The notes beneath the pieces are model-generated. The model ran no database searches. It was not told the origin of the DNA and saw only the letters and a program-made list of their open reading frames with translations. 64,000 bases of DNA from Triticum aestivum (Eukaryota > Streptophyta > Magnoliopsida > Poales > Poaceae), in contig NC_057800.1 in the NCBI RefSeq assembly GCF_018294505.1, forward strand, positions 177,676,113 to 177,740,112, read 5' to 3'. The translations under genes were made by a program, and so were the position numbers. Position 1 is the stretch's first letter, and every line of letters starts with the position of its first letter. Shown here one piece after another: positions 36,425 through 49,530 of this stretch.

Positions 36425-38165
36425 TGAAGGAAATATGCCCTAGAGGCAATAATAAAGTTGTTGTTTATATTTCCTTATATCATGATAAATGTTTATTATT
36501 CATGCTAGAATTGTATTAACCGGAAACTTAGTACATGTGTGAATACATAGACAAACAGAGTGTCACTAGTTTGCCTCTACTTGACTAGCTCGTTGAATCA
36601 ATGATGGTTATGTTTCCTAACCATAGACTTGAGTTGTCATTTGATTATCAAGATCAAATCATTAGAGAATGATGTGATTGACTTGACCCATCCGTTAGCT
36701 CAGCACGATGATCGTTTAGTTTGTTGCTATTGCTTTCTCCATAACTATACATGTTCCTATGAGTATGAGATCATGCAACTCCCGAATACCGGAGGAACGC
36801 TTTGTGTGCTACCACACGTCACAACGTAACTGGGTGATTATAAAGGTGCTCTACATGTGTCTCTGATGGTGTTTGTTGAGTTGACATGGATCAAGATTAG
36901 GATTTGTCACTCCGATTGTGGGAGAGGTATCTCTGGGCCCTCTCGGTAATGTACATCACAATAAGCCTTGCAAGAAATGTAGCTAATGAGTTAGTTACGG
37001 GATGTAGCATTACGGAACGAGTAAAGAGACTTGCCAGTAACGAGATTGAACAAGGTATTGAGATACTGACGATCGAATCTCGGGCAAGTAACATACTGAC
37101 GATAAAGGGAACAATGTATACTATTATGCGGTTTGACCGATAAAGATCTTCGTAGAATATGTAGGAGCCAATATGAGCATCCAGGTTCCGCTATTGGTTA
37201 TTGAGCGGAGACATGTCTCGGTCATGTCTACATAGTTCTCGAACCCGTAGGGTCCGCACGCTTAACGTTCGGTGACGATCGACATTATGAGTTTTTGTGT
37301 TTTGATGTACCGAAGTTAGCTCGGAGTCCTGGATTTGATCACGGACATGACGAGGAGTCTCGAAATGGTCGAGACATAAAGATTGATATATTGGAAGCCA
37401 ATATTTGGACAACGGAATGGTTCCGAGTGGTTCGGGCATTTTTCCGGAGTACCGGGAGGTTACCGGAAGCCCCCGGGTAGTATATGGGCCTTATTGGGAT
37501 TTAGTGGAATAGAGGATGGGGAAGAGGGAGGCACGCCCCCAAGCCCAATCTGAATCGGGATGGGGGTCGACCCCCCTTACCTTCCTCCCTCTCTCCTCCG
37601 TCCTTCCTCTCCTACTCCTACTTGGAAGGTCTCCTACTTCTACTAGGAAAGGGGGGAATCCTACTCCCGGAGGGAGTAGGACTCCCCTAGGGCACGCCAT
37701 AGAGAGGGCCGACCCTCCCCCTCCTCCACTCCTTTATATACGGGGAGGGGGCCACCTCATGGACACACAAGTTGATCATTGATCTTTTAGCCGTGTGCGG
37801 TGCCACTTTACCATAATCCACCTCGGTTATATCGTAGCGGTGCTTAGGCGAAGCTCTGTTCCGGTAGCATCATCATCACCATCATCATGCCGTCGTGCTG
37901 ACAAAACTCTCCCTCGAAGCTCTACTGGATTGTGAGTATGCGGGACGTCACCGAGATGAACATGTGCAGATCTCGGAGGTGCCGTACGTTCGGTACTAGG
38001 ATCGGTCGATCGTGAAGACGTACGACTACATCAACCGCGTTGTCATAACGCTTCCACTTGCGATCTACGAGGGTACGTGGATGACACTCTTCCCTCTCGT
38101 TGCTATGCATCACCATGATCTAGCGTGTGCGTAGGAAATTTTTGAAATTACTGTGTTCCCCAACG
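36425..38165 (+). repeat. Angela B 5' LTR
   Basis: It begins TGAAGGAAATATG. The last base is changed (CCCCAACG for CCCCAACA). A TATATA motif near 37734 marks the promoter. Confidence 0.93.
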
Positions 38166-38166
38166 G

Positions 38167-38179
38167 TGGCATTCGAGCC
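38167..38179 (+). other. Angela B primer-binding site
   Basis: TGGCATTCGAGCC lies one base after the LTR. It is a variant of the initiator tRNA-Met type. Confidence 0.6.
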
Positions 38180-39397
38180 AGGTTTATGCGTAGATGTTAT
38201 ATGCATGAGTAGAACACAAAGGAGTTGTGGGCGTGGGTACATACATATTGCTTGCTGTCACTCGTTGATTCTTGATTCAGCGGCATTGTTGGATGAAGCG
38301 GCCCAGACCGACATTACGCGTACGCTTACGCGAGACTGGTTCTGCCAACGTGCTTCGCACATAGGTGGCTAGTGGGCGTCTATTTCTCCAGCTTTAGTTG
38401 AATCGGGTTTAATGAACATGGTTCTTTCTGAAGATCAAAAAGCAATCACTATACTGCGTTGTGGTTTCTGATGCGTAGGTAAGAACGATTCTTGCTCAGC
38501 CCGTAGCAGCTACGTAAAACTTCAACAACAAAGTAGAGGACATCTAACTTTTTTTTGCACGGCATGTTGTGATGTGATATGGTCAAGACATGATGCTAAA
38601 TTTTATTGTATGAGATGATCATGTTTTGTAACATAGTTATCGGCAACTGGCAGGAGGCATATGGTTGTTGCTTTATTGTATGATATGCAATCGCCATGTA
38701 ATTGCTTTACTTTATCACTAAGCGGTAGCGATAGTCGTAGAAGAAATAGTTGGCGAGACGACAACGTTGCTTCGATGGAGATCAAGGTGTCAAGCCAGTG
38801 ACGATGGTGATCATGACAGTGCTTTGGAGATGGAGATCAAAGGCACAAGATGATGATGGCCATATCATATCACTTATATTGATTGCATGTGATGTCTATC
38901 CTTTATGCATCTTATTTTTCTTAGTTCGGTGGTAGCATTATAAGATGATCTCTCACTAAATTTCAAGGTATCAGTGTTCTCCCTGAGTATGCACTGTTGC
39001 TACAGTTCGTTGTGCCGAGACACCACATGATGATCGGGTGTGATAAGCTCTACATTCACATACAATGGGTGCAAGCCAGTTTTGCACAGGCGGAATACTA
39101 GGGTTAAACTTGACGAGCCTAGCATATGCAGATATGGCCTCAGAACATTGACACTGAAAGGTCGAGCGTGAATCATATAGTAGATATGATCAACATAGTG
39201 ATGCTCACCATCGAAAACTACTCCATCTCACGTGATGATCGCACATGGTTTAGTTGATATGGATCACGTGACCACTTAGATCATTAGAGAGATGTCTATC
39301 TAAGTGGGAGTTCTTAAGTAATTTGATTAATTGAACTTTAATTTATCATGAACTTAGTACCTGATAGTATTTTGTATGTCTATGTTGTTGTAGATAG
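38180..39397 (+). other. Angela B untranslated leader
   Basis: About 1.2 kb without a long frame, collinear with the leader of Angela A on the other strand (27768-28991). Long leaders are normal for this family. Confidence 0.7.
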
Positions 39398-40336
39398 ATG
39401 GCCCTTGCTGTTGTTCCATTGAATGTTATTGCATTCCTAGAGAAAGCTAAGTTGAAAGATGATGGTAGCAACTACCCGGACTGGATCCATAACTTGAGGA
39501 TTATCCTCATTGCTGCACAGAAGAATTACGTCCTGGAAGCACCGCTAGGTGACAAGCCCGCTGCAGGAGCAACACCAGATGTTATGAACACCTGGCAGAG
39601 CAAAGCTGATGACTACTCGATAGTTCAGTGTCCCATGCTTTACGGCTTAGAACCGGGACTTCAACGACGTTTTGAACGTCATGGAGCATATGATATGTTT
39701 CAGGAGTTGAAGTTAATATTTCAAGCAAATGCCCGGGTTGAGAGATATGAAGTCTCCAATAAGTTCTACAGCTGCAAGATGGAGGAGAACAGTTCTGTCA
39801 GTGAACATATACTCAGAATGTCTGGGTACCACAACCACTTGACTCAACTGGGAGTTAATCTTCCTGATGATAATGTCATCGACAAAGTTCTTCAATCACT
39901 GCCACCAAGCTACAAGAGCTTCGTGATGAACTATAATATGCAAGGGATGGATAAGATGATTCCCGAGCTCTTCACAACGCTAAAGGCTGCGGAGGTAGAA
40001 ATCAGGAAAGAGCATCAAGTGTTGATGGTCAACAAGACCACCAGTTTCAAGAAAAAGGGTAAAGGGAAGAAGGGGAACTTCAAGAAGAACAGCAAGCCAA
40101 TTGCTACTCAAGTGAAGAAACCCAAGTTTGGACCTAAGCCTGAGACTGAGTGCTTCTACTTCAAAGGAATAGGTCACTGGAAGCGGAACTGCCCCAAGTA
40201 TTTGGCGGAGAAGAAGGATGGCAAAGTGAAAGGTATATTTGATATACATGTTATTGATGTGTACCTTACTAATGCTCGCAGTAGTGCCTGGGTATTTGAT
40301 ACTAGTTCAGTTGCTAACATTTGCAACTCGAAATAG
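39398..40336 (+). pseudogene. Angela B gag and start of protease
   Basis: The 312-codon frame begins MALAVVPLNV. It has the Copia gag region (LPPSYKSFVMNY), a Lys-rich linker (KKKGKGKKG) and a zinc knuckle near residues 250-263. The knuckle reads CFYFKGIGHWKRNC, so the second Cys of CCHC is Phe. The protease motif reads VFDTSS instead of DTGS. An in-frame amber codon after CNSK ends the frame. Gag packages RNA and protease cuts the polyprotein; both active motifs are altered here. Confidence 0.88.
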
Positions 40337-40573
40337 GGGCTACAGATTAAGCAAAGATTGGCTAAGGACCAGGTGACGATGTGCATGGGAAATGGTTCAA
40401 AAGTCGATGTGATCGCCGTCCGCACGCTACCTCTACATCTACCTTCTGGATTAGTATTAGACCTAAATAATTGTTATTTGGTGCCAGCATTGAGCATGAA
40501 CATTATATCTGGATCTTGTTTGATGCGATACGGTTAATCATTTAAGTCAGAGAATAATGGTTGTTCTATTTAT

Positions 40574-41596
40574 ATGAGTAATATCTTTTATGTTCATGCA
40601 CCCCTGATGAGTGGTCTATTTTTACTAAATCTTGATAGTAGTGATACACATGTTCATAGTATTGAAGCCAAAAGATGCAGAGTTGATAATGATAGTGCAA
40701 CTTATTTGTGGCACTACCGTTTAGGTCATATTGGTGTAAATCGCATGAAGAAACTCCATTCTGATGGACTTCTGGAATCACTTGATTATGAATCACTTGG
40801 TACTTGCGAACCATGCCTCATGGGCAAGATGACTAAAACTCCATTTTCCGGAACAATGGAGCGAGCAACGGAGTTATTGGAAATCATACATACTGATGTA
40901 TGTGGTCCAATGAACATTGAAGCTCGCGGCGGATATCGTTATTTCCTCAACTTCATAGATGATTTGAGCAGATATGGGTATATCTACTTAATGAAACATA
41001 AGTCTGAAACATTTGAAAAGTTCAAAGAATTTCAGAGTGAAGTGGAAAATCATCGTAACAAGAAAATCAACTTTCTACGATCTGATTGTGGAGGCGAATA
41101 TTTGATTTATGAGTTTGAACTTCATTTGAAACAGTGTGGAATAGTTTCGCAACTCACGCCACCTGGAACACCACAGCGAAATGGTGTGTCCGAACGTCGT
41201 AATCCTACTTTACTCGATACGGTGCGATCTATGATGTCTCTCACTGATTTACCGCTATCGTTTTGGGGTTATGCTTTAGAGACAGTTGCATTCACGTTAA
41301 ATAGGAAACCATTTAAATCTATCGAGACGATGCCTTATGAATTGTGGTTTGGCAAGAAACCCAAGTTGTCGTTTCTTAAAGTTTGGGGCTGTGATGCTTA
41401 TGTGAAAAAGCTTCAACCTGACAAGCTCGAACCCAAATCAGAGAAATGTGTCTTCATAGGATACCCAAAGGAGACTGTTAGGTACACCTTCTATCACAGA
41501 TCCGAAGGCAAGGTATTCATTGCTAAGAATGGATCCTTTCTAGAGAAGGAGTTTCTCTCGAAAGAAGTGAGTGGGAGAAAAGTAGAACTTGATTAG
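40574..41596 (+). pseudogene. Angela B integrase
   Basis: The 340-codon frame carries the zinc site (HYRLGH, CEPC). The catalytic acids are visible in IHTDVCGPM, FLRSDCGGEY and NGVSERRN. The C-terminal part includes GCDAYVKKL and ends at a stop after KVELD. Between 40337 and 40573 the same polyprotein continues with a stop. Integrase would join element cDNA to the chromosome. Confidence 0.88.
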
Positions 41597-41617
41597 CTAA
41601 TTATACCTTCTCCCTTA

Positions 41618-43012
41618 TTGGAAAGTAGTTCATCACTGAAATCAGTTCCAGTGATTCTTACACCAGTAAGTGAGGAAGCTAATGATGATAATCATGAAAC
41701 TTCTGATCAAGTTACTACCGAACCTCGTAGGTCAACCAGAGTAAGATCCGCACTAGAGTGGTATGGTAATCCTATTCTGGAAGTCATGTTACTTGACCAT
41801 GACGAACCTACGAACTATGAGGAAGCGATGATGAGCCCAGATTCCGCAAAATGGCTTGAAGCCATGAAATCTGAGATGGGATCCATGTATGAGAACAAAG
41901 TGTGGACTTTGGTTGACTTGCCCGATGATCGGTAGGCCATAGAAAATAAATGGATCTTCAAGAAGAGGACTGACGCTGATGGTAATGTTACTGTCTACAA
42001 AGCTCGACTTGTTGCGAAAGGTTTTCGACAAGTTCAAGGAGTTGACTACGATGAGACCTTCTCACCCGTAGCGATGCTTAAGTCCGCCCGAATTATGTTA
42101 GCAATTGCCGCATTTTATGATTATGAAATTTGGCAAATGGATGTCAAGACTACATTCCTTAATGGATATATTAAAGAAGAGTTGTATATGGTGCAACCAG
42201 AAGGTTTTGTCGATCCAAAAAGTGCTAACAACATGTGCAAGCTCCACCGATCCATTTATGGACTGGTGCAAGCCTCTTGGAGTTGGAATATACACTTTGA
42301 TAGTGTGATCAAAGCATATGGTTTTATACAGACTTTTGGAGAAGCCTGTAGTTACAAGAAAGTGAGTGGGAGCTCCGTAGCATTTCTGATATTATATGTA
42401 GATGACATATTGTTAATCGGAAATGATATTGAATTTCTGAATAGCATAAAAGGATACTTGAATAAGAATTTTTCAATGAAAGACCTCGGTGAAGCTGCTT
42501 ATATATTGGGCATCAAGATCTATAGAGATAGATCAAGATGCTTAATTGGACTTTCACAAAGCACATACCTTGATAAAGTTTTGAAGAAGTTCAAAATGGA
42601 TCAGGCAAAGAAAGGGTTCGTGCCTATATTACAAGGTGTGAAGTTGAGTCAGACTCAATGCCCGACCACTGCAGAAGATAGAGAGAAAATGAAAGGTGTT
42701 CCCTATGCCTCAGCCATAGGCTCTATCATGTATGCAATGCTGTGTACTAGACCAGATGTGTGCCTTGCTATAAGTTTAGCAGGGAGGTACCAAAGTAATC
42801 CTGGAGTGGATCACTGGACAGCGGTCAAGAACATACTAAAATACCTGAAAAGGACTAAGGATATGTTTCTCGTATATGGAGGTGACAAAGAGCTTGTCGT
42901 AAATGGTTATGTCGATGCAAGCTTTGACACTGATCCGGATGACTCTAAGTCACAAACTAGATACGTGTTTTTATTAAATGGTGGAGCTGTCAGTTGGTGC
43001 AGTTCCAAGTAG
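41618..43012 (+). pseudogene. Angela B reverse transcriptase
   Basis: Frame 41618-41935 covers the linker and start of the polymerase (WLEAMKSEMGSMYENKVWTLVDLP) and ends in an amber codon. The same frame then stays open to 43012. It holds KARLVAKGFRQ, WQMDVKT and the catalytic YVDD in LILYVDDILLIGND. Reverse transcriptase copies element RNA to DNA. The key residues are present, but the chain would be cut by the amber codon. Confidence 0.9.
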
Positions 43013-43306
43013 AGCGTCGTGGCGGGATCTACGTGTGAAGCGGAATACATAGCTGCTTCGGAAGCAGCAAATGAAGGAGTCTAGATGGAGGAGTTCATAT
43101 CCGATCTAGGTGTCATACCTAGTGCATCGGGTCCAATGAAAATCTTTTGTGACAATACTGGTGCAACTGCCTTGGCAAAGGAATCCAGAGTTCACAAGAG
43201 AACCAAGTACATCAAGAGACGCTTCAATTCCATCCGCGATCAAATCAAGGAGGGAGACATAGAGATTTGCAAGGTACATACGGATCTGGATGTTGCAGAC
43301 CCTTGA
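43013..43306 (+). pseudogene. Angela B RNase H, C-terminal part
   Basis: After an amber codon at the end of SWCSSK, the frame resumes with STCEAEYIAASEAANEG (the RNase H Glu motif). Another stop follows, then 43085-43306 with FCDNTGATALAKES and a His/Lys-rich tail. Frame end VADP is followed by the usual TKPL region in a shifted frame. Confidence 0.85.
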
Positions 43307-43398
43307 CTAAGCCTCTCTCACGAGCAAAACATGATCAGCACCAAGACACCATGGGTGTTACAATGATTACAATGTAATCTAGATTATTGACTCTAGTG

Positions 43399-43410
43399 CA
43401 AGTGGGAGAT
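43399..43410 (+). other. Angela B polypurine tract
   Basis: CAAGTGGGAGAT abuts the 3' LTR. It equals the inverted tract in Angela A except for one or two bases. Confidence 0.7.
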
Positions 43411-45163
43411 TGAAGGAAATATTCCCTAGAGGCAATAATAAAGTTGTTATTTATATTTCCATATATCATGATAAATGTTTATTATTCATGCTAGAATTGT
43501 ATTAACCGGAAACTTAGTACATGTGTGAATACATAGACAAACAGAGTGCCACTAGTTTGCCTCTACTTGACTAGCTCGTTGAATCAATGATGGTTATGTT
43601 TCCTAACCATAGACATGAGTTGTCATTTGATTAACGAGATCACATCATTAGAGAATGATGTGATTGACTTGACGCATCCGTTAGCTTAGCACGATGATTG
43701 TTTAGTTTGTTGCTATTGCCTTCTCTATAACTATACATGTTCCTATGACTATGAGATCATGCAACTCCCGAATACCGGAGGAACACTTTGTGTGCTACAA
43801 AACATCACAACGTAACTGGGTGATTATAAAGGTGCTCTACATGTGTCTCCAATGGTGTTTGTTGAGTTGGCATGGATCAAGATTAGGATTTGTCACTCCG
43901 ATTGTCGGAGAGGTATCTCTGGGCCCTCTCAGTAATGTACATCACAATAAGCCTTGCAAGCAATGTAGCTAATGAGTTAGTTACGGAATGTAGCATTACG
44001 GAATGAGTAAAGAGACTTGCCGGTAACGAGATTGAACAAAGTACTGAGATACCGACGATCGAATCTCGGGCAAGTTACATACCAATGACAAAGGGAACAA
44101 CGTATACCGTTATCCGGTTTGACCGATAAAGATCTTCGTAGAATATGTAGGAACCAATATGAGCATCCAGGTTCCGCTATTGGTTATTGACCGGAGACAT
44201 GTCTCGGTCATGTCTACATAGTTCTCGAACCCGTAGGGTCCGCACGCTTAACGTTTGGTGATGATCAGTATTATGAGTTTTTGTGTTTTGATGTACCGAA
44301 GGTAGTCCGGAGTCCCGGATTTGATCACGGACATGACGAGGAGTCTCGAAATGGTCGAGACATAAAGATCAATATATTGGAAGCCTATATTTGGACATCG
44401 GAATGGTTCTGAGTGGTTCGGGCATTTTTCCGGAGTACCGGGAGGTTACCGGAACCCCCCGGGGAGTATATGGGCCTTATTGGGCTTTAGTGGAATAGAG
44501 GAGAGGGAAGGGAAAAGAGGGTGGCGTGCCCCCCAAGCCCAATCCGAATTGGGAGGGGGGATGGCCCCCCTTTCCTTCCTCCATCTCTCCTCCTTCTTTC
44601 CTCTTCTACACCTACTTGGAAGGGCTCCTACTTCTACTAGGAAAGGGGGGAATCCTACTCCCAGAGGCAGTAGGACCCCCCTAGGGCGCGCCATAGAGAG
44701 GGTCGGCCCTCCCCCTCCTTCACTTCTTTATATACGGGGATGGGGGCACCCCATGGACACACAAGTTGATCATTGATCTTTTAGCCGTGTGCGGTGCCCC
44801 CCTCCACCATAATCCACACCTTGGTTATATCGTAGCAGTGCTTAGGCGAAGACCTGTTCTGGTAGCATCATCATCACCATCATCACGTCGTCGTGCTGAC
44901 GAAACTCTCCCTCGAAGCTCTACTAGATTGTGAGTTCGCGGGACGTCACCAAGCTGAACGTGTGCAGATCACGGAGGTCCCATATGTTCGGTACTAGGAT
45001 TGGTCGATCGTGAAGACATATGACTACATCAACCACATTGTCATAACACTTCCGCTTACAGTCTACGAGGGTACGTGGATGACACACTTCCCTCTCGTTG
45101 CTATGCATCACCATGATCTTGCGTGTGCGTAGGAAATTTTTGAAATTACTGCGTTCCCCAACA
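43411..45163 (+). repeat. Angela B 3' LTR
   Basis: It begins TGAAGGAAATATT and ends GTTCCCCAACA. It is 1753 bp against 1741 bp in the 5' LTR, with scattered substitutions. Confidence 0.95.
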
Positions 45164-46139
45164 GTAGAGGGATAAACTCAAGCAATATGATATAAACCCC
45201 ATCTTTTTATCCTCGATGGCAACAATACAATACGTGCCTTGCTGCCCCTACTATCACTAGGAAAGGACACCGCAAGATTGAACCCAAAGCTAAGCACTTC
45301 TCCCATTGCAAGAAAGATCAGTCTAGTAGGCCAAACTAAACCGATAATTCGAAGAGACTTGCAAAGATAACAAATCATGCATATAAGAATTCAGAGAAGA
45401 ACTAAATATTGTTCATAGATAAACTTGATCATAAATCCACAATTCATCGGATCTCGGCAAACACATCGCAAAAGAATATTACATCCAATAGATCTCCAAG
45501 AACATCGAGGAGAACTTTGTATTGAGAATCAAAGAGAGAGAAGAAGCCATCTAGCTAATAACTATGGACACGAAGGTCTGTGGTAAACTACTCACACATC
45601 ATCGGAGAGGCTATGGTGTTGATGTAGAATCCCTCCGCGATCGAATCCCCCTCGGGTAGATTGCCGAAAAAGGCCCCAGATGTGATCTCACGGGTACAGA
45701 AGGTTGCGGCGGTGGAAAAGTGGTTTCGTGGCTCTCCTGGATATTTTTAGGGTATAAGAGTATATATAGGTGAAATAAGTACGTCGGTGGAGCTATGAGG
45801 GGCCCATGAGGGTGGGGCGCACCTACCCCCCTGGGCGCCCCCTCCTGCTTCGTGGCCGCCTCGTTGCGTCTCTGACTTCCACTCCAAGTCTCCTGGATGG
45901 CATTTGTTCCAAGAAAGATCCTCGTGAAGGTTTTGTTCCATTTGGATTTCGTTTGATATTCCTTTTCTGGGAAATACTGAAATAGGCAAAAAGCAGAAAT
46001 TGGAACTGGGCCTCCGGTTAATAGGTTAGTCCCAAAAATAACATAAAAGAGCATATTAAAGCCCATTAAACATCCAAAACATATAATATAATAGCATGGA
46101 ACAATCAAAAATTATAGATACGTTGGAGACGTATCTACA

Positions 46140-49100
46140 TCCCCAAGCTTAATTCCTGCTTGTCCTCGAGTAGGTAAATGATAAAAACATAATTTTTGAT
46201 GTGGAATGCTTCCTAACGTAATTTTCAATGTAATTTTCTTTATTGTGGCATGAATATTGACATAAAAATAATGATACTTCAAGCATACTAACCAAGCAAT
46301 TATGTCTTCTCAAAATAACATAGCCAAAGAAAGATCATCCCTACAAAATCATATAGTTTGGCCATGCTTCATTTTCGTCACACAAAATGCTCCCATCATG
46401 CACAACCCCAATGACAAGCAAAGCAATTGTTTCATACTTTAGTATTCTCAAACTTTTTCAACTTTCACGCAAGACATGAGCATGAGCCATGGACATAGCA
46501 CTATAGGTGGAATAGAATATGATGATGGAGGTTGTGTGGAGAAGACAAAAAAGGGAGAAAGACTCACATCGACGTGGCTAATCAATGGGCTATGGAGATA
46601 CCCATTGTTGGTGTCAAAACCGGCGGATCTCGGGTAGGGGGTCCCAAACTGTGCGTCTAGGACGGATGGTAACAGGAGACAGGGGACACTTTGTTTTACC
46701 CAGGTTCGGGCCCTCTCGATGGAGGTAAAACCCTACTCCTGCTAGATTAATATTGATGATATGGGTAGTACAAGAGTAGATCTACTACGAGATCAAGGAG
46801 GCTAAACCCTAGAAGCTAGACTATGGTATGATTGTTGTGTATGGAGTTGATTCTGTCCTACGGACTACAACCCTCCGGTTTATATAGACACCGGATAGGG
46901 TTAGGGTTACACAGAGTCGGTTACAATGGTAGGAGATCTTGAATATCCGCATCGCCAAGCTTTCCTTCCACGCCAAGGAAAGTCCCATCCGGACACGGGA
47001 CGAAATCTTTAATCTTATATCTTCATAGTCCAGGAGTCCGACTGAAGGTATAGTCCGGCTATCCGAACACCCCCTAATCTAGGACTCCCTCACCCATCAA
47101 TTGATGTCAATGCGAGGAGTAGGGATTGCCATGCCACGGATGCACTAGAGCTATAAATGTATGAAAGCTCAGCAAAAGAAACTAAGTGGGTGTGCATCCA
47201 ACTTGCTTGCTCACGAAGACCTAGGGCATTTTGAGGAAGCCCATTGTTGGAATATATAAGCCAAGTTCTACAATGAAAATTCCCACTATTATATGGAAGT
47301 GAAGAATAAGACACTCTCTATCATGAAGATCATGGTGCTACTTTGAAGCACAAGTGTGGAAAAATATAGTAACATTGTCCCTTCTCTCTATTTCTCTCAT
47401 TTTTTGGGCCTTCTCTTTTTTATTTGGCCTTTATCTCTGTTTTTTCCTCACGCGGGACAATGCTCTAATAATGATGATCATCACACTTCTATTTATTTAC
47501 AATTGAAAAATTACAACTCGATACTAGAACAAAATATGACTCTATATGAATGCCTCCCCCGGTGTACTGGCATGTGCAATGATTCAAGAGTGACATGTAT
47601 AAAAAATTTATGAGCGGTGGCTTTGCCACAAATACGATGTCAACTACATGATCATGCAAGGCAATATGACAATGATGAAGTGTGTCATAATAAATGGAAT
47701 GGTGGAAAGTTGCATGGCAATATATCTCGGAATGGCTATGGAAATGCCATAATAGGTAGGTATGGTGGCTGTTTTGAGGAAGATATAAGGAGGCTTATGT
47801 GTGATAGAGCGTATCATATCACGGGGTTTGGATGCACCGTCGAACTTTGCACCAACTCTCGAGGTGAGAAAGGGCAATGCACGGTACCGAAGAGGCTCGC
47901 AATGATGGAAGGGTGAGAGTGCGTATAATCCATGGACTCAACATTAGTCATAAAGAACTCACATACTTATTGCAAAAATTTACAAGTCATCAAAAACCAA
48001 GCACTACGCGCATGCTCCTAGGGGGATAGATTGGTAGGAAAAAGACCATCGCTCGTCCCCGACCGCCACTCATAAGGAGGACAATCAAAGAAACACCTCA
48101 TGCTTCAAATTTGTTACACAACAGTTACCATACGTGCATGCTGCGGGACTTGCAAACCTCAACAAAAGTATTTCTCAAATTCACAAATAATCAACTAGCA
48201 TGACTCTAATATCACCACCTTCATATCTCAAAACAATCATCAAGTATCAAACTTCTCATAGTATTCAATGCACTCTATATGAATGTTTTTATTATAACCA
48301 TCTTGGATGCCTATCATATTAGGACTAATTTCATAACCAAAGCAAATTACCATGTTGTTCTGAAATACTCTCAAAATAATATAAGTGAAGCATGAGAGAT
48401 CAATAATTTCTATAAAACCACCACCGTGCTCTAAAAAGATATAAGTGAAGCACTAGAGCAAAATTATCTAGCTCAAAAGATATAAGTGAAGCACATAGAG
48501 TATTCTAATATATTACAATTCATGTGTATCTCTCCCAAAAGGTGTGTACAACAAGGATGATTGTGGTAAACTAAAAAGAAAAGACTCAAATCATACAAGA
48601 CGCTCCAAGCAAAACACATATCATGTGGTGAATAAAAATATAGCCTCAAGTAAAGTTACCGATAAGGGGATGCCTTCCAGGGCATCCCTAAGCTTATGAT
48701 TTTGGTTGAATTTTACCTTAGGGTGCCTTGGGCATCCCCAAGATTAGGCTCTTGCTACTCCTTATTCCAAAATCCATCAAATCTTTACCCAAAAACTTCA
48801 AAACTTCACAACACAAAACTCAACAGAAAACCTCATGAGCTCCGTTAGTATAAGAAAACAAACCACCACTTTAAGGTACTGTATTCCAAATAAGGAAACA
48901 ACTTCTCTATGGTTCATACCCCCCGATACTAGCCATAGATTCATCAAAATAAGGAAACAACACACGAAAAACAGAATCTGTCAAAAACAGAACAGTCTGT
49001 AGCAATCTGGAGGTTTCAAATTGTTCTATAACTCCAAAAATTCTGAAAAATTAGGACGGCCTAAATAATTTGTATATTGGTCTACTGAAGTTGGAATTGG

Positions 49101-49530
49101 TATTTTATCACTCTCTGGTAGAGAAAGAAAATTATCCTCGTGAGCGCATACTTTCTGTTTTTTTCAGCAAGATCAAGCAACAATCACCCAAGAAGATCCT
49201 AAAGGCTTTACTTGGCATAAACACTAATTAAAACATAAAAACACAATCATAACACAGGATAGATGATTTATTTATTACTAAACAGGAACAAAAATAAAAT
49301 TGGGTTGCCTCCCAACAAGCGCTATGGTTTAGCTCCCCTAGCTAGTTATAAAAGCAAGAATAGATCTAGGTATTGCCATGATAATGATAAGGCAAATGAC
49401 GAAAACTCATCTCATACTCCCTACTTCAGCAGCAAGTTTTCTTTGTGGCAAGAAAAACTAATCAAAAGGGCTAAATTTAATGGGACCAAAGTCTCCAAGA
49501 TCAAGCTCGGGAGGTATTGCTTCCTCTTTT
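46140..49530 (-). other. S non-coding region upstream of its 3' LTR
   Basis: The region has no conserved retrotransposon frame; plus-strand frames at 47356-47613 and 47617-47916 lie on the non-coding strand of S. It includes a triple repeat of ATATAAGTGAAGCA near 48381, 48440 and 48480, and a paired GGCATCCC(T/C)AAG motif near 48685 and 48732. It contains the solo LTR at 46606-47092. The region ends abruptly at the CACTA terminus. Confidence 0.7.
46606..47092. repeat. Solo LTR of another Gypsy-type family, 487 bp
   Basis: It begins TGTTGGTGTCAAAAC and ends GACTCCCTCA. Perfect CCCAT target duplications lie at 46601-46605 and 47093-47097. GGTTTATATAGACACC near 46879 is its promoter box. No internal region is present. 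Confidence 0.9.

Larger units (their letters stand above)
36425..45163 (+). mobile_element. Angela B: Copia retrotransposon, Angela/BARE type
   Basis: The structure is LTR, primer site, gag, protease, integrase, reverse transcriptase, RNase H, polypurine tract, LTR. The target duplication GTAGA is perfect (36420-36424 and 45164-45168). By eye the first 400 bp of the two LTRs differ at about 4 percent, so this copy is older than Angela A. It is a full-length but broken element with several stops. Confidence 0.95.
35808..46139 (-). repeat. S 3' LTR, split by Angela B
   Basis: The ends are TGCTACCTCTTGAG (35808) and GACGTATCTACA (46139), that is TGTAGATACGTC...GGTAGCA on the minus strand. Without Angela B it is about 1.6 kb. 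A minus-strand TATATATA lies near 45760. The polypurine tract AAGCTTGGGGA abuts it at 46141-46151. Confidence 0.85.
35808..49530 (-). mobile_element. S: Sabrina/Fatima-like Gypsy element, 3' part only
   Basis: Its 3' LTR (split by Angela B) is followed rightwards by a non-coding region that in this abundant Triticeae family lies between pol and the 3' LTR. The sequence stops at the CACTA end at 49531, so gag-pol and the 5' LTR are not in the window. The family name is from memory of its LTR and could be off by one related family. Confidence 0.7.

Noticed and set aside
47617..47916. Plus-strand frame of 99 codons with Cys and Gly
   Set aside because: It lies on the non-coding strand of the 3' region of element S, a sequence I recall as a high-copy repeat, and has no domain.
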